This document shows positions 26,982-35,125 of a stretch of 64,000 nt of DNA, in pieces. The DNA is taken from contig NZ_JAAAWO010000001.1 in assembly GCF_010500895.1 (NCBI RefSeq), positions 310,001-374,000 of the forward strand, in the 5' to 3' direction. The DNA comes from Alteromonas genovensis (GTDB taxonomy: Bacteria; Pseudomonadota; Gammaproteobacteria; Enterobacterales; Alteromonadaceae). The notes under the pieces are model-generated. The model saw only the letters and a list, made by a program, of their open reading frames with translations. It was not told where the DNA came from and ran no database searches. Each line of letters starts with the position of its first letter. The stretch's first letter is position 1. A program made the position numbers and the translations under genes.

Positions 26982-28490
26982 TTACTCCATTTTCTCACCA
27001 CGAATGTTGTTATCCATCACAAGGGTCTTAACCATTCCTTCATCCGTAGTTTCGAATACAATATTACTGCCGTTTTTGGCAAAGAAACGGTCTTCTCCCT
27101 CGTAGAAATACGCTTCATTTTCAATGTACGGTAGCGCATTAAGCACAAAGCCATCATTCGTTGCCTGCAGGGTAACTTCTACTTCAACAGGCGCGGTCAC
27201 TTTATAAGTACCAATATACTTACCGAGCTCTTCTTGGCTTATTTGAGCTGTGCGTTTCACATTGGCTTGGGAGTAACCCACATCTAACGCTTCTTTTATT
27301 CTAATTTCGAGTTCTTGGATTAGCTGAGTGCCGTTGTTACTGTTTGTCATAATGGCGTAGCCATTACCGGTGTCTAACTCAATATATAACTGCGACATAA
27401 ACCCTTCATCAGCACCGCCATGGCCAAAGCCTAAAATTTCTCCGTCTTCATCCATATTGATGAAAAAACCAATGCCTACATTTGGGGCTGCAGTGGTAGG
27501 CGTATTATTGGTTAATATTTCTGTTGCTGTGGCCTTTGATATCCAATCGGTGTTTTCACCTAAATAGGCGCTTCGCACAGCGCCAGCCATTTTTAGCATA
27601 TCCGCTGGCGTGCTCCACATACCAGCTGCTGCAAGAGTCGCATAGGTATGGGCGCCACCTTCTACTGGCGCACCGTCTCCGTTATAGGGAGTGGCCATAT
27701 TGCCTGCTAACTGAGAAGATATAGGCTGTTGAAAGCTAGAGCGAGTCATACCCAAGGGTTTAAATAGTAGCCGCTGGGCCATTGGCGGCAACGCTTCTTC
27801 GGTCACATCTTGCAAGGCAAGTTGTGCCACTGTGGTACCGCCACCTGAATAGCGCATTTGTGAGCCGGGCTTAATATCAACTAGCACGGCACTAGTGTTA
27901 GCTGGCTTAGCACCATCTAACACTTGCTGTAAAGAGGGCACAGCTTCGCCTGCAGCGTAACCCGGAAAACCATGCACTGTAGTACCAGCGGTATGGCTCA
28001 GTAGCCTACGCAATGAAACGGCTTCTTCGCCTGTCCATTCATGAGGTGGCAGCTGCCAGCTGGTAAGTAAGTTATTAATATCTGCGTCTAAATCGATAGG
28101 GTTGTTTTGACGATATTTCATTAACACGGCCGCAAATGCAGGTTTAGAGATACTGCCAGCTTGAAACACCGTGTCCGCATCAATAGGCTCTTCAGTATCG
28201 ACGTCTTTAACGCCGCTTTGAAGTGTCCACGCAAGTTGCCCATCTCGCATCAATGCCACAGAAACGCCAGGTACATTATAGTGCGCTTGACGCTGCAATA
28301 AGGTTTGAAAGTCGACTTCTTGGCCCTCAATGCGAACTTTCTCTGCAAGGCCTGTTCGTAATAAATCAGATTTTGATGATACTTTGGGAGGGGGAGTATT
28401 CGGCTTTGGAGTTTCAGCCTCTGTGCAACCAAGCAATGACGCCATGCAAATAGAGAGCGTGAAGGAGATTATCGTTTTACGAGATTTCAT
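26982..28490 (-). CDS. Serine hydrolase, beta-lactamase/class C family, lipoprotein
   Basis: 502 residues with a lipoprotein signal (SLLGC, Cys22). The beta-lactamase domain spans about residues 50-395. The nucleophile motif is S113-I-S-K116 (AGSISKPAF); the second motif appears as RYSGGG (Tyr-Ser), as in the EstB/ClbP-like branch; a HGG motif (FGHGGADEGF) replaces KTG. A C-terminal domain of about 100 residues is of the DUF3471 type. Such proteins are D-aminopeptidases, peptidases or esterases at the envelope rather than antibiotic-degrading enzymes. Substrate unknown. Confidence 0.88.
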   Translation of the reverse strand: MKSRKTIISFTLSICMASLLGCTEAETPKPNTPPPKVSSKSDLLRTGLAEKVRIEGQEVDFQTLLQRQAHYNVPGVSVALMRDGQLAWTLQSGVKDVDTEEPIDADTVFQAGSISKPAFAAVLMKYRQNNPIDLDADINNLLTSWQLPPHEWTGEEAVSLRRLLSHTAGTTVHGFPGYAAGEAVPSLQQVLDGAKPANTSAVLVDIKPGSQMRYSGGGTTVAQLALQDVTEEALPPMAQRLLFKPLGMTRSSFQQPISSQLAGNMATPYNGDGAPVEGGAHTYATLAAAGMWSTPADMLKMAGAVRSAYLGENTDWISKATATEILTNNTPTTAAPNVGIGFFINMDEDGEILGFGHGGADEGFMSQLYIELDTGNGYAIMTNSNNGTQLIQELEIRIKEALDVGYSQANVKRTAQISQEELGKYIGTYKVTAPVEVEVTLQATNDGFVLNALPYIENEAYFYEGEDRFFAKNGSNIVFETTDEGMVKTLVMDNNIRGEKME

Positions 28491-28636
28491 CTGAGTATTC
28501 CATTACAAGTGAAATATCAGCATACGGACGTTAATTTAAGGAGTCAATTCGTGTGAATTCGTTCAGCGGATGCGTTGCCCTTACCCCTACTAAAATGCGT
28601 TATACATTAAGGGGAAAGAAGCAAAAACACGAAGAA

Positions 28637-28879
28637 CTACTTGGAGTTGCGTTTATCCAACGCGTATTGAACCGCCATTCTTGCAGCGCCTGCACCAATG
28701 CCTGATACCACGGCCCACGTTACGGCTTCTTGAAGATCGGTATTTTCACTTCCTTTGTCTTTCGGAGCAGGTTCGTTAGTCACCTTTTCCCACGATTTTT
28801 GAAGTGTTTTTCTGGCCAGCATGCCTGCTGATGCAGCGGCGAGGCCAATGCCTACGGTTGTAATTAATTTGTCACTCAT
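28637..28879 (-). CDS. DUF4235 family protein
   Basis: An 80-residue protein: an N-terminal glycine/alanine-rich hydrophobic segment, a charged linker (EPAPKDKGSENTDLQEA) and a second hydrophobic segment (WAVVSGIGAGAARMAVQYAL) ending in basic residues, the DUF4235 pattern. The ATG follows AAGGAGAATACT. It lies 94 bp after the DUF1328 gene on the same strand and is probably co-transcribed. Both are small membrane proteins often seen among envelope or osmotic stress genes. Confidence 0.85.
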   Translation of the reverse strand: MSDKLITTVGIGLAAASAGMLARKTLQKSWEKVTNEPAPKDKGSENTDLQEAVTWAVVSGIGAGAARMAVQYALDKRNSK

Positions 28880-28973
28880 AGTATTCTCCTTAAATTGGTA
28901 GTGAGAAGTCTGCGTGAAACAGCTATCGCAAGCTGCGATAGGTAATTAAACCCATCGCTTAGCTTGCGGTTGT

Positions 28974-29138
28974 CTACTTGCCTCTCACCATGTTCATCAC
29001 GAGTGATACAACCAGTAAGACTAAGAAAACACCAAAGATAATTTTGGCTATACCTGCCGCAGAACCTGCAATTCCACCAAATCCTAAAACGGCAGCAACT
29101 ATTGCAACAACTAAAAATATTAATGCCCAACGTAACAT
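28974..29138 (-). CDS. DUF1328 (YtjA-like) small membrane protein
   Basis: A 54-residue protein, [20 protein letters not shown] at its N-terminus, with two hydrophobic segments separated by a Gly/Ala turn ([13 protein letters not shown]), and ending MVRGK. This is the full-length pattern of the DUF1328/YtjA family. The ATG at 29138 is preceded by AAGGGATACATT. Longer frames on both strands here are its shadows. The function is unknown; the family is often induced by stress. Confidence 0.93.
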   Translation of the reverse strand: MLRWALIFLVVAIVAAVLGFGGIAGSAAGIAKIIFGVFLVLLVVSLVMNMVRGK

Positions 29139-29511
29139 AATGTATCCCTTCATTTTGTGAGTTCACAATTGAAGGTGCAAAGCATAGGCCTACTTTAAAA
29201 AGTTGCTTAAATTATTGTATGAAATGTAGCCGTAGCGAGGCCTGTAGAGCGATGGTGTCAGAAAAAGGAAGTCCATCTTTTTATGCTAGTGCAAAACTAG
29301 CACAGGTTGATGGTGAGTATTTTTCCCAATAAAGCTGTAAATATTTCTTATTTTTAATTTGCAATTTTACCAATAGTGCTTGGCCAAATTCATTCTTTTC
29401 TCACTTTGTTACAAGTTTCGCATTAACAGGTGCATTATTTAGGAGTAGTTTATATTTTGAACAGAAAATAAAAAGAACTCATTACTAATAACTACTTACA
29501 AAGGAATGCTC
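29139..29511. other. Divergent intergenic region
   Basis: Separates the leftward DUF1328-DUF4235 pair from the rightward ABC transporter genes. It is AT-rich in its right half and should hold both promoters. No gene, repeat or named operator is seen. Confidence 0.4.
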
Positions 29512-30393
29512 ATGCTCAACATTAGCGGTCTCACCAAAACTTACCCCAATGGAGTTAAAGCCCTTAACGGCATCAACCTTTCAATTCCCAAGGGAATGTT
29601 TGGGTTACTTGGCCCCAACGGTGCCGGCAAATCCTCTTTAATGCGCACTATTGCTACCCTGCAAAATCCTGACACGGGTTCAATACAATTTAATGGTATT
29701 GACGTGTTGGCCGATCCTAATGGGTTGCGACAATGCCTTGGCTATTTACCGCAAGACTTTGGTGTCTACCCGCGCATTAGTGCAGAGAAACTGCTAGACC
29801 ATCTAGCCGTGTTAAAGGGTATTAGCAGCAAGTCTGAGCGTAAAGACGCGGTGGAAAGCTTGTTGGTTCACACCAATTTGTGGCAGCACAGAGACAAAGC
29901 AGTAAGTGGTTATTCTGGCGGTATGCGTCAGCGCTTTGGTATTGCTCAGGCATTATTGGGCGACCCTGACCTTATTATTGTAGATGAGCCTACCGCTGGC
30001 CTCGACCCTGAAGAGCGCAATCGCTTTCACAACTTGTTAGTAAGCTTAGGTGAAGAGAAGGTTATTATACTCTCTACACACATTGTTGATGATGTATCAG
30101 AACTTTGCCCGAAAATGGCCGTGCTAGGGCAGGGAGAAATTTTATTAGAAGGTAACCCTATTAGTCTCACCACAGAGCTGGCGGGACGCATTTGGCGCAA
30201 GCAGGTGAGTCAAGAAGAGTACCGCGAACTTGAGCAGAGCCTGAATATTATTTCTGCCCGTTTAATTGCCGGTAAGCACGTTATTCACGTAATGGCCGAC
30301 ACGCCCCCAGAAGGGTTCGAACAAGCGCCAGCTAATCTGGAAGATGTGTATTTTTCCACCTTGCACAATAGCCGCGCTGCAACTGCTGCGTAA
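29512..30393 (+). CDS. ABC transporter ATP-binding protein
   Basis: A 293-residue ABC ATPase: Walker A GPNGAGKSS (residues about 36-44), Q loop in GYLPQDFG, signature YSGGMRQRFG, Walker B DLIIVDEPTAGLDPEE and the switch His in LSTH. The ATG at 29512 is chosen over that at 29506 because AAGGA then has a 6-base spacer. It is followed 11 bp later by the fused permease-peptidase, so the two form one transporter. The direction and substrate are not known; the peptidase partner suggests peptides. Confidence 0.93.
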   Translation: MLNISGLTKTYPNGVKALNGINLSIPKGMFGLLGPNGAGKSSLMRTIATLQNPDTGSIQFNGIDVLADPNGLRQCLGYLPQDFGVYPRISAEKLLDHLAVLKGISSKSERKDAVESLLVHTNLWQHRDKAVSGYSGGMRQRFGIAQALLGDPDLIIVDEPTAGLDPEERNRFHNLLVSLGEEKVIILSTHIVDDVSELCPKMAVLGQGEILLEGNPISLTTELAGRIWRKQVSQEEYRELEQSLNIISARLIAGKHVIHVMADTPPEGFEQAPANLEDVYFSTLHNSRAATAA

Positions 30394-30404
30394 GGGGAAT
30401 AACC

Positions 30405-33400
30405 ATGTTTTTAAATAGCCTTACGTTTGAATGGCGATATTACCTTCGCCAACCTTCGTTTTACGTCACCATGCTGGCGTTTTTCTTGTTACCTTTTTTG
30501 GCAACCACTACCGATAACGTTCGTATTGGTGGTGGTAACGTGCTGTATAACGGCTCGTTTGCTATTACTCAAACCGCGCTTATTATGGGTATCTTTGCGC
30601 TGTTTTTGTTGGTTAACTTTGTGTCTGGTACTGCAACACGAAATCACTCCAGCAATATGGGCGAGCTAATATACACTCGGCCTATTACGCCGCTGTCGTA
30701 CCACTTGGGCCGTTTTTTAGGTGCCTATTTGGTCAGTATTTGCGTGTTTGCTATGGTGCCTTTTGCCATTTTATTAGGCTCGTTAATGCCTTGGATAGAT
30801 CAAGAGCGAATAGGGCCCACTAATCTTAGTTTCTATCTAACTACCTTTTTCTACTTCTCAGTGCCCAGCATGTTAGCACTGGGTATGATTTTTTATGCCG
30901 TTGCTCAGCGCCTTCGCTCAATTATGGCCGCGTATTTGGTAGCAATGGGTATATTCATTTTCTACCTCATTAGCGGGGTCGTCACCTCAGAGCCTGAATA
31001 TCGCACCATTGGCGCATTATTAGACCCCTTTGGTCTTCGTACCTACGCCGAGATAACCCGTTATTGGACAGTGTTTGATAAAAACACCAGCGTTGTGTTG
31101 TTAGAAGGTGTGTTACTGCAAAACCGTTTGATATGGCTTGGCATTGGCGCAGTTATACTGGCCACTGTTGGCAGTATTTATCAAATGCGCTGGCAGCAAA
31201 AAAGCCGTAAAGAAAAACCAAGTAAAGCCTCGGCTGTGGCTCCACCCAAAATCCTTAACCTTACTATTAAAGCAAAGGCGGGCGGGCAGTTTGATAAGTT
31301 ACTTACCCGTATTGGCTTTGAAATGCGCCAAGTTATGTTTAGCCCAGCCCTTCTTGTGCTGATGATTTTTACGCTGTTCAATCTGTCTGCCCTGTATTTT
31401 GTGCCTATTGGCGGTGTGTACGGCACGCCAGATTGGCCGCTTACCTATAAAATGGTTGAGTTTATTCGCGAAAGTTTTGGGTTGATGATGCTAATTGTTA
31501 TCACCTATTACAGTGGCGAAATTGTATGGCGTGAGCGTGGTTCTGGTATGGGCGATATCGTCGATTCAACGCCCGCTTTTAATCTGATCTTTTGGGTATC
31601 TAAGTTACTTGCAATGTGGGCGGTAACCGCCGTGCTATTTGCTATTGGCATTGTTTTTACCGTTATCTATCAGGCTACCCAAGGGTATTTCGACTTTGAT
31701 TTTAGTACGTATTTAATTGGGATCTATTTTGTATCATGGGTTCCGTGGGCGCTATTGGCGGTTCTGGCATTTTTTATTCAGGTACTAAGCCCGAATAAAT
31801 TTGTGGGTATGCTGCTGTTTGTGGCGTACTTCATTGTTAGCTTAGTATTTGCTGAGCTAGGTTTAGAGCACAACATGTTCAGCTTCAGCGACGCGCCAAG
31901 CGTGTTGTATTCCGACCTTAACGGCTGGGGATGGTTCTTGGCTCCGTTCGCTTGGTACATGCTTTATTGGAGTGCATTATCGTTAGCGCTATTCACCATT
32001 GGTTATGCATTGTGGCAGCGAGGGCCAGAGGTATCACTAAAACACCGCTTTAAGTTACTTGGTTATCAGTTAGGGGCGTCTGGAAAGGCCGTGTTAGCAG
32101 CAAGCCTTCTCGTATTCGTACTTACGGGTGGCTACATTCACTACAACACCAAGGTGGTAAACACTTACCTTACTCAAGATGAGACCTTCGAGCTTCAAGC
32201 TGAATACGAAAGTCCGTTTGGCCAGTATGAAGACGACTTAATTCCGGTCGTAACTCAAGTAAATGCGAACGTTGATATTTACCCAGAGGCCCGCCGTGTA
32301 GAAGTGTCGGCAGATATGACCATCAGCAATCCGTTTGATGAGCCAATTTCCCGCACCTTGCTGTCGATTCCACGGTTTACGACTACATGGGATGTGGTTA
32401 TACCTGGCGCGCAAATTACCGAACGCTTCGACAACCTGTCTGCGGCGTGGCTAACCTTTGACGAACCACTAATGCCGGGTGAAACCAGGAAAGGAACCCT
32501 TTCAGCACTGCGCGAGCATAAGGGGTTCAAAGATGGCAGCTTCGATCTGCAGGTAGCTGAAAATGGCACGTTTATCGATAATTTCTCGCTGTTTCCATCT
32601 TTTGGGTTTAACGGGCGTTATGTAATTTCAGACCGACACGAGCGACGTAAGCGCGAACTGCCAGAGCGTCCTCGGGCCTATAAGTTGGAAGATACCTCAC
32701 GTTATGCTGAGAGTGGTTTTGGTAAGGGAGTCACCTTTATCGACTTTGAAACTACGGTGTCGACCAGCGGCGATCAAATTGCTATTGCGCCGGGTTACCT
32801 GCAAAAAGAGTGGCAGGAAAACGGACGTAACTATTTTCATTACAAAATGGATGCGCCAATTGTTAACTTTTTCTCCTACCTTTCTGCGCGCCACGACGTT
32901 ACGCGAGACGAGCATAAAGGTGTGAATATTGAGGTGTACTATCACCCTGAACACCATTGGAATGTAGATGTGATGCTGCAAAGTGTGAAAGATTCTCTCG
33001 ATTATTTCACCAACGCCTTTGGCCCTTACCAGCACAAACAAATGCGTATTATTGAGTTTCCAGGGTATCGGTCGTTTGCGCAAAGCTTTGCTAATACGGT
33101 GCCTTATTCTGAGGATATTGGGTTTATTGCCGACCTGCGCGACCCTGAAGATATTGACTATGTGTACTATGTTACCGCCCATGAGGTAGCTCACCAGTGG
33201 TGGGGACATCAGGTAGGTGCTGCCAATGTTCAGGGCCAATCAATTATTATTGAGAGTTTGTCTCAGTACAGTGCCATTATGGTATTGCGCGAGCGCTTTG
33301 GCGAAGAGAAGATGCGACGCTTCCTCAAGTATGAGCTGGATCGCTACCTTCGCGATCGTGGGAGTGAGCTGATTGAAGAAATGCCGTTTATGCGCAGTGA

Positions 33401-33959
33401 AGATCAGCAGTACATTCATTACCGTAAAGGTTCGGTAGTCATGATGGCAATTCTAGATAGGTTAGGGGAAGAGCGTGTTAATACCGCACTGAAAAGCTTT
33501 TTAGAGGCGTATAAGTTTAAAAACGATCCCTATCCAACTACGTTAGATTTGCAGGCTGCCCTTAATGCTGAGGCGACAAACGAGGAACAGCAGTTTATCG
33601 CAGACTTGTTTGAGCGTATTACCCTGTATGACTTAAAAATGCTGTCAGCTGAGGTTGAAGAAACTAGCGACGGTAAGTTTGCCGTAACCATGACAGTATC
33701 GGCGGGCAAGTTTGAGGCTAATGGCGATGGACGTGAAACAGAAGGTAGTGTTGATGAATATATTGATATTGCACTGTTCACTGGCGACCCAGAAGATGTG
33801 TCTGAAAACACTCAGGTGCTTTATAACCAGAAGCACAGATTAATTAGCGGGGAAAATACAATAACCGTGACGGTGGATGAAAAGCCCGCCTATGTGGGAG
33901 TAGACCCCTTTGTGAAAATGATTGATAGAGACAGCGGAGACAACGTAATTAAGCTGTAA
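30405..33959 (+). CDS. ABC permease fused to M1 family aminopeptidase
   Basis: A single 1184-residue chain. The first about 590 residues are membrane-embedded, with two sets of roughly six hydrophobic segments (two ABC-2-like permease halves separated by a basic cytoplasmic linker near residues 265-295). After the last membrane segment a large domain carries the gluzincin site H926-E-V-A-H930 and the third zinc ligand in IIIESLSQYSA, 19 residues after the second His, which is usual for this fusion family. The peptidase should face the periplasm. It is partnered by the ATPase gene 11 bp upstream. Such fusions are known in several bacterial groups, but the substrate is not. Confidence 0.9.
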   Translation: MFLNSLTFEWRYYLRQPSFYVTMLAFFLLPFLATTTDNVRIGGGNVLYNGSFAITQTALIMGIFALFLLVNFVSGTATRNHSSNMGELIYTRPITPLSYHLGRFLGAYLVSICVFAMVPFAILLGSLMPWIDQERIGPTNLSFYLTTFFYFSVPSMLALGMIFYAVAQRLRSIMAAYLVAMGIFIFYLISGVVTSEPEYRTIGALLDPFGLRTYAEITRYWTVFDKNTSVVLLEGVLLQNRLIWLGIGAVILATVGSIYQMRWQQKSRKEKPSKASAVAPPKILNLTIKAKAGGQFDKLLTRIGFEMRQVMFSPALLVLMIFTLFNLSALYFVPIGGVYGTPDWPLTYKMVEFIRESFGLMMLIVITYYSGEIVWRERGSGMGDIVDSTPAFNLIFWVSKLLAMWAVTAVLFAIGIVFTVIYQATQGYFDFDFSTYLIGIYFVSWVPWALLAVLAFFIQVLSPNKFVGMLLFVAYFIVSLVFAELGLEHNMFSFSDAPSVLYSDLNGWGWFLAPFAWYMLYWSALSLALFTIGYALWQRGPEVSLKHRFKLLGYQLGASGKAVLAASLLVFVLTGGYIHYNTKVVNTYLTQDETFELQAEYESPFGQYEDDLIPVVTQVNANVDIYPEARRVEVSADMTISNPFDEPISRTLLSIPRFTTTWDVVIPGAQITERFDNLSAAWLTFDEPLMPGETRKGTLSALREHKGFKDGSFDLQVAENGTFIDNFSLFPSFGFNGRYVISDRHERRKRELPERPRAYKLEDTSRYAESGFGKGVTFIDFETTVSTSGDQIAIAPGYLQKEWQENGRNYFHYKMDAPIVNFFSYLSARHDVTRDEHKGVNIEVYYHPEHHWNVDVMLQSVKDSLDYFTNAFGPYQHKQMRIIEFPGYRSFAQSFANTVPYSEDIGFIADLRDPEDIDYVYYVTAHEVAHQWWGHQVGAANVQGQSIIIESLSQYSAIMVLRERFGEEKMRRFLKYELDRYLRDRGSELIEEMPFMRSEDQQYIHYRKGSVVMMAILDRLGEERVNTALKSFLEAYKFKNDPYPTTLDLQAALNAEATNEEQQFIADLFERITLYDLKMLSAEVEETSDGKFAVTMTVSAGKFEANGDGRETEGSVDEYIDIALFTGDPEDVSENTQVLYNQKHRLISGENTITVTVDEKPAYVGVDPFVKMIDRDSGDNVIKL

Positions 33960-33968
33960 TTTTTATCA

Positions 33969-34030
33969 GTAAGCGTGAAGCAGAGCAGCGTATGTTTCAA
34001 AATTTGAAACGTACGCTTGCTTCGCTTTTA
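33969..34030. terminator. Long inverted repeat / terminator after the permease gene
   Basis: The centre is a near-perfect palindrome, GTTTCAAAATTTGAAAC, extended by CGTA(T/C) arms and then by GCGTGAAGC on the left and GCTTCGCTTTT on the right. A stable hairpin ending in a short T run lies between convergent genes, so it may act as a terminator in both directions. Confidence 0.55.
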
Positions 34031-34089
34031 ATCACCAAGAGCAAACCGATAGCTTTTTATAGAAAGCTAAAGCTAAAGCTAAGCAGGCC

Positions 34090-34308
34090 TTAAGATGCCT
34101 TCTTCAGTTCGCTGTGTGATTTTAATACTTTGCTTCCATCGTCCTGTTCAATCATATACGCGGGGTCGGTTTCGCTTGCATCTCGTTTAACCGATGAGCC
34201 TTTGATAGTGCGTTCAACCTCGCTGGTAAACTTCTCTCGAATATTGCCCGAAGCACTGCCGTTGCCCCATTCCCATTCAACCTCGGTGTTTATAGCATAA
34301 TGTTTCAT
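34090..34308 (-). CDS. DUF2945 (HVA1/TUDOR-like) family protein
   Basis: A 72-residue protein beginning at the ATG at 34308, eight bases after AAGGAAT; the frame is open further upstream but without a ribosome-binding site. The sequence EVEWEWGNGSASGNIREKF, followed by the later YMIEQDDGSKVLKSHSEL, matches the DUF2945 family, small barrel proteins named after a hypervirulence-associated eukaryotic domain. Molecular role unknown. Confidence 0.85.
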   Translation of the reverse strand: MKHYAINTEVEWEWGNGSASGNIREKFTSEVERTIKGSSVKRDASETDPAYMIEQDDGSKVLKSHSELKKAS

Positions 34309-34614
34309 TTCAAAATTCCTTGTAGTGGTGGCGACTTTATTAAACGGTTCAACCATACCTCGCAAAACCTGTGGAGCTAAGCTCTGGCAAATAAAGCCAG
34401 ATAGAATAAAGCCAGAGAAGGTAAGGCTGGGTAAAATAGAGCCCCGTTAAATGGCTAACATAGTTGTAACGCAAAGGAGGAATTAAAGGTTCATAAAAGG
34501 TGCAGCTAACTAGCTTAAGGTTTGCTTTAACACTATGTTAGAAGGTCTATTTCAGAATTTTCCATTTATACTATACACTTGCATCAATTACAGATAACGC
34601 AGTTCTGTCCGATT
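34309..34614. other. Divergent intergenic region
   Basis: Lies between the DUF2945 gene and the pilin gene. It contains a short imperfect duplication (AATAAAGCCAGA twice near 34,390-34,415). No gene is seen, and no promoter can be fixed. Confidence 0.35.
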
Positions 34615-35088
34615 ATGAGTAAATATCACAACAGTAAAGGCTTTACGCTAATTGAGTTAATTATCGTAATAGTCGTTTTAGGAATACTGGCCGTTACCGC
34701 TGCACCTAAGTTTTTAAACGTCCAAAAAGACGCACAAGCTGGGGCACTTGAAGGGCTAAATGCTGCATTATTAGGGGCGTCGGAAATTGTTTACGCAAAA
34801 GCACTGATTGAAGGGACGCAGGGAAGTGCCGATACTACCCTAACTTCTGGCATTCGTGTGCGTTACGGCTATCCTTATGCAACGCAAACAAACTTAAAAG
34901 AAGTGGCTGATTTTTCAGAAGACGATTGGAAATTAAGTGGCTCTGCACCTGAAGTCACCTTTACGTTAGAGCGTCAAACTGCAGACTTAACTAACGCTGA
35001 GATTGCAGCAAACGATGTGTGCAAAGTTACTTATCGTCACCCCAATCAAGGTGAAAAGCCCACAATCACGGTAACTGATTGCAATTAG
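34615..35088 (+). CDS. Type IV pilin-like protein (MSHA-type)
   Basis: A 157-residue prepilin. The leader MSKYHNSKG is cut before Phe in [19 protein letters not shown], with Glu at position 5 of the mature protein as usual. The body resembles MshA-like major pilins: [19 protein letters not shown], then a beta region with two Cys near the C-terminus (NDVCKVTY and TVTDCN) that can form the disulfide loop. A longer frame from 34579 would bury the leader behind 12 residues, so the ATG at 34615 is chosen. No other pilus genes are adjacent, so the assembly machine must be encoded elsewhere. Confidence 0.87.
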   Translation: MSKYHNSKGFTLIELIIVIVVLGILAVTAAPKFLNVQKDAQAGALEGLNAALLGASEIVYAKALIEGTQGSADTTLTSGIRVRYGYPYATQTNLKEVADFSEDDWKLSGSAPEVTFTLERQTADLTNAEIAANDVCKVTYRHPNQGEKPTITVTDCN

Positions 35089-35125
35089 GCCGAAACTCAG
35101 AAACGAAGTGTATCGATAGAAAAAT

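Noticed and set aside
28876..29166. 96-codon minus-strand frame over the DUF1328 gene
   Set aside because: It is Cys/Trp-rich, out-of-frame sequence; the true gene is the 54-codon frame at 28974-29138.
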